64,000 nt of DNA from Alcanivorax limicola (GCF_019931215.1 NZ_JAIOUB010000003.1:124001-188000), one strand, 5' to 3'. Shown: positions 46,201-55,071, numbered from the stretch's first letter. Numbers and translations: made by a program. Notes: generated by a model from the sequence alone, not told the origin.

Positions 46201-47256
46201 CTGTTCAGCGATGCGCTGGTCGGGGAGGTGCGGGTGCCGAGCGGCTATACCCTGCGTGGTGAGCGCCCGATGGAGGTGGATATCGAGCGGCTGCGCTGGC
46301 CGCTCGCGTCGTCGGAGGCGTCGGCCGATGGTGAGGCGGCTGCTGAAGGCTCCACCGCTGAACGCGTGGTTGAGGTGGCCGTGGAGCTGGCCGGCGATGG
46401 CGCCGGTGAGTTCGTCTCGGGACTGGTATTGCAGCCCGACCCGGCAAACATGCCGGTGGCGGATTTGCGGCTGGCGAATATCACGTTGCACGGTCGTCAT
46501 TTCGGTCAGTGGCAGGCGCAACTGCGGCCCCGTGCGAATGGCTTCACTGCGTCGGGCGTCCGCGGCCGCTGGCGCGAGACATCGGTCACCGGCGATCTGG
46601 ACTGGGACGAGGATGACAACGGTGTGCAGCACACCCGCTTTGCCGGCAGCTTTGACAGCGGCCAGTCTGCGGATCTGTTATCGCTGTTTGACCTGACCTC
46701 GTTTCTGGAAAGCCGTGATGCCAGCGGCACCCTGGATATCGGCTGGCAGGGGTCACCGCTGGAGTTCGATTATCGACAGCTGCAGGGCACCGTATCGCTG
46801 AACGTCCGTGATGCGTTGCTGCCCAGCGCCGACCGCCGCACCTCAGCGTTGCGCTTGCTGGGGCTGGTCAATGTGGGCAATACGCTGAGCCGACGCCTGC
46901 GGCTGGATTTTTCCGATGTGGTCAGTCAGGGGCTGCTCACTGACAGTATTCGCGGCACCTTTACGCTGGATGGCTCACAGATTGATACTGACAATCTGCG
47001 CATCCGGTCACCCTCGGCGGAATTTCTGATCGCGGGCGGGTTGAATCTGGCGGACCAGACCATGGACTATGACATCGAGGTCACGCTGCCGCTGTCCAGT
47101 AACCTGTATGCCGGGTGTCTGGCGGGGCCGGCGGCCTGTGCCGGTATTTTCGTGGTGGAGCGTCTGTGGGGCGACCGCCTGGAGAAAATGACGTCCATGG
47201 ATTACCGCGTATCGGGCGACTGGGATGATGCCCGCGTGGAAGAGCGAGGCCCCTGA
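43237..47256 (+). CDS. yhdP: YhdP, AsmA/TamB-like bridge protein
   Basis: 1339 aa from GTG 43237 (GAGGAG 8 bp upstream); an ATG 11 codons earlier lacks signals. One N-terminal membrane helix (about 26-46) anchors it in the inner membrane. The rest is repeated beta-strand sequence forming the long hydrophobic groove of AsmA-like proteins, with DUF3971 and AsmA_2 regions (VTIGALHGHMDGMSPVFVFDDVAL; LRIRSPSAEFLIAGGLNLADQTMDYDIEVTLPLSSNLYA). YhdP, TamB and YdbH carry phospholipid to the outer membrane. An acidic insertion DADQNDADQNDADPAP comes from a 15-bp duplication. The stop overlaps the next ATG (TGATG). Confidence 0.93.
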   Translation: MTEAAGTETSASGRKSGGFARLRLHLWWIAATVLLLLALYIVLARQLMSMAPDFRVPLQDLLSERFDTPVTIGALHGHMDGMSPVFVFDDVALSPGEDDAAAPLVLERVELSISPWASLMARSVRLRQLWISGVELHLVRSEDGDMRFRGLEAFRGDQVDSMEDLRGVLEQVYLQRRIVLDDVRARIDWPGMPPLRTEDLSIALVREGKAHQLAVRLSAIDRPFELDMRLHLRSDVYALSDIDGSAYLRLRGEDLQYWLPEQWPLPLQPVSANGQVEVWGALRRGEVESADVLLATRDVMLRHREAGESWALDSLNASLAVRRETDGYVLLLDEVRARTENAGALRAGPLALRWDGQRTSDTRWAMRAEQINATRLREQLEAWPFPLPDNLRALRQRLVALAPSGELVSLYVAGQGTRIGEFSSRFRDLAVAADEGQPGVRGVSGWLAGSPDSGVVNLVSPALVLDMGAFFEEPMAASIGGALRWQREIPSAARTDADQNDADQNDADPAPIETAPSLVIQSGLLRASNADASAQAMLELALTAQQVPHLRLLGELTQGEASRASSYVPLARMASPLRDWFAQAFTGGTVERGRFLYEGPVKIDPARQQDRTFQMSFAVSDFDLRFLPDWPQVEQIEGTVLVDGVTVHARDLSARYLGTRVSGADVDVVGTAPGGQPRLLLDGAVAGPASALQTLLRGTPVSAVLPAEVADWEIRGGELAGDLSLRIPLSDQGPPLQVEAEATVRGVGLHSAARRLSATDLTGTGGFSLANGLTFSTLTGQLFDAPVTASVSSDGAYTTVNATGNVPVPALQDWLQIRALAPLDGRMAYRASLRLPRREGGDAPRLQVTSDMEGVSVALPPPLGKAAADSLPMQLTLDTGDTNLLTLSLASLGSARLEYGDEGLQRGAVRLGERIAGLPPSGLLIDGHTPVLDLAAWLGVLLGQDTDGAAPLPPLRLALDTDQLLLLSEPVGPASFSARQNDTGWELALFSDALVGEVRVPSGYTLRGERPMEVDIERLRWPLASSEASADGEAAAEGSTAERVVEVAVELAGDGAGEFVSGLVLQPDPANMPVADLRLANITLHGRHFGQWQAQLRPRANGFTASGVRGRWRETSVTGDLDWDEDDNGVQHTRFAGSFDSGQSADLLSLFDLTSFLESRDASGTLDIGWQGSPLEFDYRQLQGTVSLNVRDALLPSADRRTSALRLLGLVNVGNTLSRRLRLDFSDVVSQGLLTDSIRGTFTLDGSQIDTDNLRIRSPSAEFLIAGGLNLADQTMDYDIEVTLPLSSNLYAGCLAGPAACAGIFVVERLWGDRLEKMTSMDYRVSGDWDDARVEERGP
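44722..44751 (+). repeat. In-frame perfect 15-bp tandem duplication in yhdP
   Basis: Copies 44722-44736 and 44737-44751 are identical and encode DADQN twice, with a partial third copy. It is a loop between domains, so tolerated. Confidence 0.85.
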
Positions 47257-48113
47257 TGCGTATTGCTGCAATACAATTGTGTGCCGGCGACGATCTGCCC
47301 GCTAACCTGACGCAGGCCGCCGTCATGATCTCGGAAGCGGCGTCGGCCGGTGCCAGACTGGTGGCGTTGCCGGAGAATTTTGCCTGCTATGGTGGCGATT
47401 ACCGGGCGCTGGCGATGGAGCAGGGCAGCGCACTGCCGCAGTGGCTTGCGCAGCAGGCGCGTGAGCATGACGTCTGGCTGCTGGGCGGCACCGTGCCGCT
47501 GGCAACGCGCCCGGACGGTGCACCGGTGCCCGCCCCGCGCGTCCGTACGGCATCGCTGTTACACACACCGGACGGGCAACTGGCCGCGCGCTATGACAAA
47601 CTGCACCTGTTCGATGCGAATGTGCCGGACGCCCAGGGGGCCTACCGTGAGTCGGCTGTTTTCGAGCCCGGTGGCGCGCTGGTGACGGCCCGGGTGGACG
47701 ACGTCGTGCTGGGCATGGCCGTCTGCTACGACCTGCGCTTTGCGGGGTTATCACGGGCCTTGGCGGATCGTGGCGCGAACCTGCTGGTGTATCCCAGCGC
47801 CTTCACAGCCGTTACCGGCGCGGCGCACTGGGAAATACTGCTGCGTGCACGGGCCATCGAGAGCGGCTGCTACGTGCTGGGCATCAACCAGTGCGGCCAG
47901 CATGGCCCGCGCCGCGCCAGCTTCGGCCATAGCATGCTGATTGATCCCTGGGGTGAGATCGTGGCAACACTCGCCGAGGCGCCGGGCGTATTGTGCGCTG
48001 ACATTGATTCCGCGCGGGTGCAGGAAGTCCGGCAACGTCTGCCGGTACACCTGCACCAGCGTCTTCTGACAAGGCTTCCTGATGACATCCGTGACGACAC
48101 CTGCAATGACTGA
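47256..48113 (+). CDS. Carbon-nitrogen hydrolase, Nit1-like (deaminated glutathione amidase type)
   Basis: 285 aa. The Glu-Lys-Cys triad is complete: Glu40 (LPENFA), Lys115 (YDKLHLFD) and Cys157 (AVCYDLRF). The [10 protein letters not shown] and [13 protein letters not shown] motifs match the Nit1/YbeM branch, which hydrolyses deaminated glutathione. Position between yhdP and tldD is conserved in pseudomonads. Translationally coupled to yhdP by a one-base overlap, and its end overlaps tldD. Confidence 0.92.
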   Translation: MRIAAIQLCAGDDLPANLTQAAVMISEAASAGARLVALPENFACYGGDYRALAMEQGSALPQWLAQQAREHDVWLLGGTVPLATRPDGAPVPAPRVRTASLLHTPDGQLAARYDKLHLFDANVPDAQGAYRESAVFEPGGALVTARVDDVVLGMAVCYDLRFAGLSRALADRGANLLVYPSAFTAVTGAAHWEILLRARAIESGCYVLGINQCGQHGPRRASFGHSMLIDPWGEIVATLAEAPGVLCADIDSARVQEVRQRLPVHLHQRLLTRLPDDIRDDTCND

Positions 48114-49545
48114 TTCTCTCGCCATGGCGGAGTCCATCCTGCTGACGCCCGCCGGGCTGACCGGCACCGGGCTGGGCAGCCTGCTGGATGCTGCTCTGGC
48201 GCCCGGCGTGGATTATGCCGATCTCTATTTCCAGCACAGCCGCCATGAAGGCTGGGTGCTGGAAGACGGTGTCGTGCGTGACGCCAGCTACAATCTCGAA
48301 CGCGGCACCGGGGTGCGCGTGATCAGCGGTGAGCGCACCGGGTTTGCCTACAGCGATGAAATTGCCTTGCCAGCGCTGACCCAGGCCACGCGTGCTGCCC
48401 GCGCTATCGTGCGGCAAGGCAGCCAGGGCGCCGCCCCGGCACTGCGTGCGGTGTCGCAGCCGGTGTTGTACGAGGCGTTTGATCCGCTGGCCACCTGGGC
48501 TGCGCCGCGCAAGGTGGCGTTGCTGGAGAAGCTGGACAAGCTGGCCCGCAGCCTGGATACCGCTGTGTCTGAAGTGACCGTTTCCCTGAATGCCGTGCAC
48601 GATGTGGTGCTGGTGGCGGCGACCGATGGCACCTTGGCCGCCGACGTGCGGCCGCTGGTGCGGCTGAATATTTCTGTTATCGCCGAGCGTCACGGGCGCC
48701 GCGAGCGTGGCAGTGCCGGTGGCGGTGGTCGGGTCAGCTACGACTGGCTCGAAGCCGAGGGCCGCGCCGAGCACTGGACACGGGAAGCCGTGCGCCAGGC
48801 GCTGGTGAATCTGGAGGCGCAACCGGCACCGGCGGGCACTATGCCCGTGGTGCTGGGGCCGGGCTGGCCCGGCGTGCTGCTGCACGAGGCCGTGGGCCAT
48901 GGCCTGGAAGGCGACTTCAATCGCAAAGGGACATCCATGTTTGCCCGGCGTATGGGCGAACAGGTTGCTTCGCCGTTGTGTACGGTAGTGGATGACGGCA
49001 CCTTGCCCGGGCGGCGCGGTTCGCTGAATGTTGATGACGAAGGCACGCCGACACACTGCACGACGCTGATCGAAAAAGGGCGTCTGGTGGGCTTTATGCA
49101 GGACAAGCTCAATGCCCGATTGAGTGGCCAGGCACCCACGGGTAACGGGCGGCGCGAATCCTACGCGCACTTGCCGATGCCGCGCATGACCAATACCTAT
49201 ATGCTGCCCGGAGAGCATGACCCGGCGGAAATTGTCGCCTCCCTGGAGCGCGGCATCTATGCCGTCAATTTTGGTGGCGGGCAGGTGGATATCACCTCCG
49301 GCCGCTTTGTGTTTTCCACCAGCGAGGCTTACCTGGTGGAGAAGGGCAAGATCGTGGCACCGGTGCGTGGCGCAACGCTGATTGGCAGCGGCGCAGAAGT
49401 GATGCAGCAGATTTCCATGGTCGGCAACGACCTGGCGCTGGATTCCGGCATCGGTGTCTGCGGCAAGGAAGGGCAATCGGTGCCGGTGGGCGTCGGCCAG
49501 CCGACCTTGCGTGTTGATGCACTGACGGTAGGCGGCACTGCCTGA
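48082..49545 (+). CDS. tldD: Metalloprotease TldD
   Basis: 487 aa. The zinc motif [11 protein letters not shown] starts at His268. TldD and TldE (PmbA) form a heterodimer that degrades unfolded peptides and trims RiPPs such as microcin B17; TldD carries the metal site. The start at 48082 has AAGG 7 bp upstream and overlaps the nitrilase by 32 bp; ATG 48106 gives a length (479) closer to E. coli TldD. Its partner pmbA is 1.1 kb downstream. Confidence 0.96.
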   Translation: MTSVTTPAMTDSLAMAESILLTPAGLTGTGLGSLLDAALAPGVDYADLYFQHSRHEGWVLEDGVVRDASYNLERGTGVRVISGERTGFAYSDEIALPALTQATRAARAIVRQGSQGAAPALRAVSQPVLYEAFDPLATWAAPRKVALLEKLDKLARSLDTAVSEVTVSLNAVHDVVLVAATDGTLAADVRPLVRLNISVIAERHGRRERGSAGGGGRVSYDWLEAEGRAEHWTREAVRQALVNLEAQPAPAGTMPVVLGPGWPGVLLHEAVGHGLEGDFNRKGTSMFARRMGEQVASPLCTVVDDGTLPGRRGSLNVDDEGTPTHCTTLIEKGRLVGFMQDKLNARLSGQAPTGNGRRESYAHLPMPRMTNTYMLPGEHDPAEIVASLERGIYAVNFGGGQVDITSGRFVFSTSEAYLVEKGKIVAPVRGATLIGSGAEVMQQISMVGNDLALDSGIGVCGKEGQSVPVGVGQPTLRVDALTVGGTA

Positions 49546-49589
49546 ACAGGCAGATCACAGCATCAGAGTTGAAACGGGGAACCGCTGAT

Positions 49590-50051
49590 ATGTCCAATGT
49601 GGCGGAAGTGCTGGCAAGAATGCGTTTGTTTGACGGCATGATGGCGGCGGACCTGCAACAGGTCGCCAAGCTGGTGTTCGTCAATCGGTTCAGCACCGGC
49701 GACGTGGTCTGCCGCGAAGGGGATCACAGCGATTTCATGTGTTTTGTCGTGCGTGGTCGGCTGGATATCATCAAACGCGGGCAGGACGACAAGGACGTGG
49801 TCATTGCGCATTTGCATGCGGGTGATTCGCTGGGCGAGATGGCGTTGATTGATCATGAGCCGCGCTCTGCATCGGCGCTGGCAAGCGAAGAAAGCACGGT
49901 GATCGTGCTCACGCGCAAGGGCTTCGAGCAGCTGCGCAAACGCTCGCCGCAGGCTGCCCATGTGATCCTGATGAATATTGCCCGGTTGCTCAGCGGCAAT
50001 TTGCGCCGCACCTCCGCACAGCTGGCGCAGTACATGTTGCCCCTGAACTAG
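49590..50051 (+). CDS. Single-domain cyclic-nucleotide-binding protein
   Basis: 153 aa from ATG 49590 (GGGGA upstream). Nearly the whole protein is a cNMP-binding beta-roll: FVNRFSTGDVVCREGDHSDFMCFVVRGRLDIIK, then the phosphate-binding cassette GDSLGEMALIDHEPRSASA with Glu and Arg in place, so cAMP/cGMP-type binding is plausible. No output domain. It sits between tldD and yjgA, neighbours that are usually adjacent in pseudomonads. Confidence 0.87.
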   Translation: MSNVAEVLARMRLFDGMMAADLQQVAKLVFVNRFSTGDVVCREGDHSDFMCFVVRGRLDIIKRGQDDKDVVIAHLHAGDSLGEMALIDHEPRSASALASEESTVIVLTRKGFEQLRKRSPQAAHVILMNIARLLSGNLRRTSAQLAQYMLPLN

Positions 50052-50074
50052 TCCTGAACTGGTCCTGAACTGGG
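50042..50074. repeat. Triple 11-bp tandem repeat at the CNB stop codon
   Basis: Copies start at 50042, 50053 and 50064, each CCTGAACT plus three variable bases. The first contains the stop TAG (50049-50051). Confidence 0.8.
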
Positions 50075-50087
50075 CTGACGGTTGATG

Positions 50088-50642
50088 TCAGAGGGGCGCG
50101 TTACGCTCCAGCATATTGAAGTAGTCGTAGACCTTGCGTCGTTCGCGCTGCAATTTATCCAGGGCGGCGCGGTCTTCGGGCAAGTCCGGATCAGGTTGCT
50201 TGCCTGCGGGCAGGCGGCTGGCAAAGTAGTTGCGCAGCAGATTGCGCAGATGCTGGCGGTCTGCGGCGGCATAGGTCTGCATGACCTCATCGACAATGAC
50301 CTGGGCGGCCTTGCTGTTGTCGCTGCGGTCCAGACGCTCCATCCAGTCGAGCAGGCGCTTGTGGCGCAGCGGATCGTCCAGCGCGGCCAGCGCCAGTTCG
50401 ATGGCATCACCGTCGGCGGCGCGCATCAGCTTGCCCACGTACTGGGCGTGGCGACGGCGCGCTTCGTGAGCGGTGATGCGCTTGCTCTCGTCGATGGCTC
50501 GTACCAGAGCATCGGTGAGGGGCAGCCGCGCACGATCGGCGGCCTTGAGATTCATGAGTTTTTCGCCGACCTCCTGCAGGGCAGACACCTCGCGCTTGAG
50601 GGCTGATTTGCTGGGCAGGTCGTCGTCGTTATACTCGTCCAT
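50088..50642 (-). CDS. yjgA: Ribosome biogenesis factor YjgA (DarP, DUF615)
   Basis: 184 aa, all helical and highly charged: SKSALKREVSALQEVGEKLMNL at the start and RHAQYVGKLMR in the middle are family blocks. DarP binds late 50S precursors and promotes 23S rRNA maturation. Convergent with the CNB gene and divergent from pmbA. Confidence 0.95.
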   Translation of the reverse strand: MDEYNDDDLPSKSALKREVSALQEVGEKLMNLKAADRARLPLTDALVRAIDESKRITAHEARRRHAQYVGKLMRAADGDAIELALAALDDPLRHKRLLDWMERLDRSDNSKAAQVIVDEVMQTYAAADRQHLRNLLRNYFASRLPAGKQPDPDLPEDRAALDKLQRERRKVYDYFNMLERNAPL

Positions 50643-50687
50643 ACGCTATCTACTGTGGCAATTAGCCGCCAAGTTTACTCGCCCATG

Positions 50688-52130
50688 CCAACAAACGAAA
50701 AGACAAGTCACGAAAAGCCTCTGATATCCGCCAATATGCCGGCCAATACGCAGGTCGACAGCGCAGCACGTCCCGGTGCAGGTGCGCCCGGCGCGATAGT
50801 CGCGCTGGATGACAGCGTGCTCGAGACGCTCCGCGAGCGCGCACGCTTCGTCATTGAGGAGGCAGCAAGACAGGGCGCCACGGCGGCGGAGGTGGGCATC
50901 AGCGCCGGTGAAGGGCTGTCGGTCACGGTGCGCCTCGGTGAAGTCGAGACATTGGAATTCAATCGTGATCGTGGGGTCTCGGTGACTGTCTACGCAGGGC
51001 AGCGCAAGGGCACGGCCAGCAGCAGCGATGATGCCCCGGACAGTCTGCGTGAGACGGTCGCTGCGGCGCTGGCGATAGCGCAGCAGACGGGCCTGGATGA
51101 GCACAACGGGCTGGCGCCGCCGGAGTGGCTGGCCACCGAGGTCCCGGATCTGGATCTGTATCATCCCTGGACGCTGACGCCGGAGCAGGCCATTGCCGAG
51201 GCACAGGCCTGCGAAGCCGCCGGGCGCCGTGACCCGCGCATCATCAACTCCGAAGGCGCCACCGTGGGCAGCCATGTCAGCGCACGGGTTTACGCCAACA
51301 GCCATGGCTTTATCGGTGGCTGGCGTGGCTCGCACCACAGCCGTTCCTGCGTGCTGGTGGCGGAGCAGGATGGCGCCATGCAGCGGGATTACTGGTATGA
51401 CACCCAGCGCGATGCGAGTCGGCTGGCGACGCCGGAGGCTATTGGCGCGCGGGCCGCTGAGCGCACGCTGGCGCGACTGGGCGCGACCCGGCTGGACACC
51501 GGCGAGATGCCGGTGCTGTTTGCGCCGGAAGTGGCCAAGGGGCTCATCGGACATTTCATTTCGGCCATCAGTGGCGGCGCGCTCTATCGCAATGCCTCTT
51601 TTTTGCGTGACCGGATCGACAGCCAGGTATTTCCGGAATGGGTGACAATCAGCGAGCGCCCGCATTTGCGTGGCGGCAGTGCCTCGGCACCGTTTGATAC
51701 CGATGGTATTGCCACGCGTGATCAGGATTTTGTGCGCCAGGGTGTCCTGTCGCAGTATGCGCTGGGTCTTTATGCCGCACGTCGGCTGGCGCGTACGCCG
51801 ACCGGCAACGGCGGTGGGGTGCGTAATCTCACCATCAGTCATGGTGCTGAGGATCAGGCGGCACTGTGCCGGCGCATGGGGCATGGTGTGCTGATCACGG
51901 AAGTCATGGGGCAAGGGGTCAATCTGGTCAGTGGCGATTACTCCCGTGGCGCGTCCGGTTTTCGGGTGGAAAATGGCGAGATCGCCGGCCCGGTGGAGGA
52001 GTTCACCATCGCCGGGCACCTGGGGGACATGTTTGCCGGCCTTCAGGCGGCAGGCTGTGATGTGGATGAAAGAGGGAATATTCACTGCGGCAGCTTGCTG
52101 CTGTCGCCGATGAAAATAGCGGGGGTATGA
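50688..52130 (+). CDS. pmbA: TldD partner PmbA (TldE)
   Basis: 480 aa from ATG 50688; a GTG at 50655 and ATG 50736 are alternatives and none has a strong ribosome-binding site. It matches the family through VRLGEVETLEFNRDRGVSVTVYAGQRKGTAS, DLDLYHPWTLTPEQA and FISAISGGALYRNASFLRD. It lacks the HExxxH motif of TldD, as expected for the structural subunit. The stop overlaps the next gene's ATG (ATGA). Confidence 0.95.
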   Translation, partial: PTNEKTSHEKPLISANMPANTQVDSAARPGAGAPGAIVALDDSVLETLRERARFVIEEAARQGATAAEVGISAGEGLSVTVRLGEVETLEFNRDRGVSVTVYAGQRKGTASSSDDAPDSLRETVAAALAIAQQTGLDEHNGLAPPEWLATEVPDLDLYHPWTLTPEQAIAEAQACEAAGRRDPRIINSEGATVGSHVSARVYANSHGFIGGWRGSHHSRSCVLVAEQDGAMQRDYWYDTQRDASRLATPEAIGARAAERTLARLGATRLDTGEMPVLFAPEVAKGLIGHFISAISGGALYRNASFLRDRIDSQVFPEWVTISERPHLRGGSASAPFDTDGIATRDQDFVRQGVLSQYALGLYAARRLARTPTGNGGGVRNLTISHGAEDQAALCRRMGHGVLITEVMGQGVNLVSGDYSRGASGFRVENGEIAGPVEEFTIAGHLGDMFAGLQAAGCDVDERGNIHCGSLLLSPMKIAGV

Positions 52131-53044
52131 GTAGCATGCAGGATTATCAAGGGAATAACGGGCAACCGAACGACAGCAATCCCTACCAACAGCCGCAGGC
52201 AGATGTCATGCCGCCGCGCCCGGAGAGCACGCTGGTGATCAATGCGCCCCGCGGTCGTGATGTGGGTGCGGGCTGGCGCTGGATCAGTGATGGCTGGCGT
52301 ATTTTCTGTAACGCAAAGGCGGTGGTGTTTTTCGGGGCCGTGTTGCTGTGGCTGATTTCCGGGGCGATTCAGCAGGTGCCCTTGCTGGGGATACTGGCGT
52401 CGTTCATTCTGGCGCCCGTTTTCAGCGCCGGGTTGTTGATGCTGGCGTACAACGCCGATGAGCAGCAGTCGCCACGCATCGGCAACATCTTCCGCGGCTT
52501 CCAGGAGCAGTTCACCCCGCTGTTGTTGCTGGGTCTGAGCTATCTGGGCCTGTTTCTCGGGGCGTTGATCGTCGGCGGTATCATTGGTTATCTGCTGTTT
52601 GCCGATATGTTCTCCGCCATGCTGAACATGGCAATGTCAGAGCAACCGGGTTTCCCTGGTGGTGAAGGCGTGCTGTTGCGTATGGTCCTGCTGGCACTGA
52701 TTATGGCAGCGCTGTTCATTCCTGCCATGGCACTGTACTGGTTCGCGCCCGCGCTGGTGTTTTTCGGCAAGCGGCCTGTGGGCGAAGCGCTGATGATGAG
52801 TTTGCGTGGTTGCCTGAGCAACATCATGCCGATGCTCTGGTACGGCATTGCGGTGGTGCTGCTTGTCATCCTGCTGATGCTGCCGTCGCTGGTGCTGATG
52901 TTGGTAGCCGCCGCGCTGGGTGCTGGCGTGGCGGCTTATATTCTGGCCTGGCTGCCGTCGCTGGGGTTCTTTCTGGTGTTGTTTCCGGTGCTGGCGGTGA
53001 GTTACTACAGCTCCTTCCGGGATATTTATACCGACTCACTGTGA
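52127..53044 (+). CDS. BPSS1780-type integral membrane protein
   Basis: 305 aa. A Gln/Asn/Pro-rich cytosolic N-terminus (about 45 residues) precedes GAGWRWISDGWRIFCNAKAVVFFGAVLLWL, the opening block of BPSS1780-like proteins, followed by about six hydrophobic helices. Function unknown. Coupled to pmbA by a 4-bp overlap, and closed by a terminator. Confidence 0.75.
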   Translation: MSSMQDYQGNNGQPNDSNPYQQPQADVMPPRPESTLVINAPRGRDVGAGWRWISDGWRIFCNAKAVVFFGAVLLWLISGAIQQVPLLGILASFILAPVFSAGLLMLAYNADEQQSPRIGNIFRGFQEQFTPLLLLGLSYLGLFLGALIVGGIIGYLLFADMFSAMLNMAMSEQPGFPGGEGVLLRMVLLALIMAALFIPAMALYWFAPALVFFGKRPVGEALMMSLRGCLSNIMPMLWYGIAVVLLVILLMLPSLVLMLVAAALGAGVAAYILAWLPSLGFFLVLFPVLAVSYYSSFRDIYTDSL

Positions 53045-53048
53045 GAGC

Positions 53049-53075
53049 AGCGCCGGTTCTTCCTGGCGCTTATTC
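53049..53075 (+). terminator. Terminator after the BPSS1780-type gene
   Basis: AGCGCC and GGCGCT (53049-53054, 53065-53070) form a 6-bp stem followed by TATTCTTCTT. It overlaps the 3' end of convergent ptsO. Confidence 0.5.
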
Positions 53076-53339
53076 TTCTTCGTCGAAACGACGTGCGAAC
53101 AGGTCTGTCAGCTCCGCCAGTGCGGCGCTGGCCTGTTCGCCTTCGACGCTGACCTGAACGCTGCTGCCCTTGGCGGCAGCGAGGGTCATGACGCCCATCA
53201 TGTTACGCGCTTCCACTTCGCGGCCGTTGCAACGCAGCAAAATCTTTACGTCATGGCGGCAAGCGATGCTGACCACCTTGGCGGCGGCCCGCGCATGCAG
53301 TCCGAGCTTGTTGATGACCGGTAGCTCACTGTGCAGCAT
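53070..53339 (-). CDS. ptsO: Nitrogen PTS phosphocarrier NPr
   Basis: 89 aa HPr fold. The phosphorylated His15 is in NKLGLHARAAAK. Residue 46, the regulatory Ser of HPr, is Asn (EARNMMGVMTL), so HPr-kinase control at this site is not possible; this fits an NPr of the nitrogen PTS. It passes phosphate from EI-Ntr to EIIA-Ntr (ptsN, nearby). Last gene of the cluster, 6 bp after rapZ. The C-terminus is acidic (FDEEE). Confidence 0.93.
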   Translation of the reverse strand: MLHSELPVINKLGLHARAAAKVVSIACRHDVKILLRCNGREVEARNMMGVMTLAAAKGSSVQVSVEGEQASAALAELTDLFARRFDEEE

Positions 53340-53345
53340 GGTGTG

Positions 53346-54197
53346 TTATTCCAGTTCCAGATGGCGTATCTGAGCGTCCCAGCCGGCTTTGCACAGACGG
53401 GCTGACAGCGCTTCCACCATATACACAGATCTGTGGCGGCCGCCGGTGCAGCCGATGGCTACCGTCATGTAAGTGCGATCATTCGCTTCATAGCGCGGCA
53501 GCCAGCGCAGTAACAGTTGTTCGATGTCATGCAGCAGGGCCGGTGTGTCGTCCTGGCTGTCGAGAAAATCGCGAATCGGTTGCTGGCGACCGTCGTAGGC
53601 GCGCAGGGTGGGGTCCCAGTGCGGGTTGGGCAGCATGCGCACGTCAAAGACCAGATCCGCATCTGGTGGCACGCCGTTCTTGAAGCCGAAAGATTCCACC
53701 AGCAAGGACAGGCGTCCGCCGCGCTGCACGACCCGGTCACGGATCATGTTGCGCAGGGTGTGCGGGTCCATGCTGCTGGTATCGATGGTCAGATCAGCAT
53801 GGTTCTGAATGCTGCCAAGCAGCTCACCTTCATGGCGGATTGCCTCTGAGAGCGACATGTCCTGAGCGCTGAGCGGGTGGCGTCGCCGCGTGGCGCTGAA
53901 GCGCTTGAGCAGGGTGTCGTGATCCGCATCCAGATAGATGACCTCGCACTTGATGCCCTGCTCGCGTACCGCTTCCAGAAGCTCCGTGAAACGGGGCAAC
54001 TGGCTGCGCAGGTTACGGGCATCAATACCAACGGCAATACGCTGTATTTCAGCGTTCTCTTCCTGCAGCTGCTTTGCCAGGACGGGCAGCAGGCCAAGGG
54101 GAAGGTTGTCGACGCAATAAAAACCCAGATCCTCCAGCGCCTGGAGGGCGGTGCTTTTACCGGAGCCGGAGCGGCCGCTGAGGATAACCAGTTTCAT
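53346..54197 (-). CDS. rapZ: RNase adapter RapZ
   Basis: 283 aa from ATG 54197, giving the conserved start MKLVILSGRSGSGKST (Walker A 8-16) and the usual length. The C-terminal domain has GCTGGRHRSVYMVEAL. RapZ senses glucosamine-6-phosphate and guides RNase E to GlmZ-type sRNA, controlling glmS. The frame extends 11 codons up to 54230. No strong ribosome-binding site is seen, so coupling from ptsN is possible. Confidence 0.95.
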   Translation of the reverse strand: MKLVILSGRSGSGKSTALQALEDLGFYCVDNLPLGLLPVLAKQLQEENAEIQRIAVGIDARNLRSQLPRFTELLEAVREQGIKCEVIYLDADHDTLLKRFSATRRRHPLSAQDMSLSEAIRHEGELLGSIQNHADLTIDTSSMDPHTLRNMIRDRVVQRGGRLSLLVESFGFKNGVPPDADLVFDVRMLPNPHWDPTLRAYDGRQQPIRDFLDSQDDTPALLHDIEQLLLRWLPRYEANDRTYMTVAIGCTGGRHRSVYMVEALSARLCKAGWDAQIRHLELE

Positions 54198-54254
54198 GTG
54201 TGCTGCGCCGGTATCGGCGCCCTCATTCATGTTTCGGGGCTGGGACAGGGCGGC

Positions 54255-54728
54255 TCAGGAGGCGAGCTGCAACTCGGCTTCGGAATCAATGGCCGTCCGG
54301 AACAGCTGCTCTGCGGAGGTAGCTTTGCGCAGGTCATTGCGGAAGCTGGGCTCATTGAACAGTGCGGCAAGGTGGCTGAGTGTCTTGAGGTGCTGCTCGG
54401 GATTCTCCTCCGGCACCAGCAGGACAAAGACCAGATCCACGGGCCGTGCATCCACGGCATCAAAGTCGATGGCCTCATCCAGACTGACCAGCAGCCCGAT
54501 GGGTTTGTCGCATGATGACAGCCGGCAGTGGGGGATGGCGATGCCTTCCCCGATGCCGGTACTGCCCAGGCGTTCACGCGCAATCAGGGCTTCGAAGACT
54601 TCCTGTTCCTGCAGGCCGACGTTGCCCTGGCTGGCCAGTTCGGCGACCTGATCAAGCAGGCGCTTCTTGCTGACGCCCTGCAGGTGATGGTGGGTTCTCT
54701 CCGGTGTAAGTAATTCCCTGACGCGCAT
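54255..54728 (-). CDS. ptsN: EIIA-Ntr nitrogen-regulatory PTS protein
   Basis: 157 aa PTS EIIA type-2 domain. The phosphorylated residue is His67 (GIGEGIAIPHCRL). LVFVLLVPEENPEQHLKTLSHLAALF is also conserved. Its unphosphorylated form interacts with potassium transporters and kinases. Between hpf and rapZ as in most gammaproteobacteria. Confidence 0.96.
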   Translation of the reverse strand: MRVRELLTPERTHHHLQGVSKKRLLDQVAELASQGNVGLQEQEVFEALIARERLGSTGIGEGIAIPHCRLSSCDKPIGLLVSLDEAIDFDAVDARPVDLVFVLLVPEENPEQHLKTLSHLAALFNEPSFRNDLRKATSAEQLFRTAIDSEAELQLAS

Positions 54729-54737
54729 GATTGATGC

Positions 54738-54769
54738 CTGATGTGTGCAGTGACTGATGTGTGCAATGA
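54738..54769. repeat. Tandem 16-bp duplication in the hpf-ptsN spacer
   Basis: Copies 54738-54753 and 54754-54769 differ at one base. They fill most of the 43-bp spacer. Confidence 0.8.
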
Positions 54770-54771
54770 AG

Positions 54772-55071
54772 TCAGTGGCCGTGATTCCGGTTGACCGACT
54801 TTTCCTTGTGCTTGAGGATCTGTCGGTCCAGTTTGTCCGTCAGCATATCAATGGCGGCATACATGTCACCGGCTTCTGCGGTGGCGAACACCTCGCCCCC
54901 GGCAATGCGAACTGTCGATTCGGCCTTGTGTGTCTTGGGCTCCGGCGAAAGGATCACCTGGATGCTGGTAATGTGTTCGAAGTGGCGTTCAAGGCGGGTG
55001 AATTTCTCATTGACGTACTCGCGCAGGGCGTCCGTGATATCCAGGTGATGACCGCTGATATTGATCTGCAT
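54772..55071 (-). CDS. hpf: Ribosome hibernation promoting factor, short form
   Basis: 99 aa. MQINISGHHLDITDALREYVNEKFTRL and AAIDMLTDKLDRQILKHKEK are the HPF/YfiA blocks. The short form joins 100S dimer formation with RMF. AGGAG precedes the ATG. Downstream of rpoN, the conserved position. Confidence 0.96.
   Translation of the reverse strand: MQINISGHHLDITDALREYVNEKFTRLERHFEHITSIQVILSPEPKTHKAESTVRIAGGEVFATAEAGDMYAAIDMLTDKLDRQILKHKEKSVNRNHGH

Noticed and set aside
50042-50074. Triple CCTGAACT repeat as a CRISPR or operator array
   Set aside because: Unit is 11 bp with no spacers, and the first copy is the gene's own coding end. A local tandem duplication is the simpler reading.
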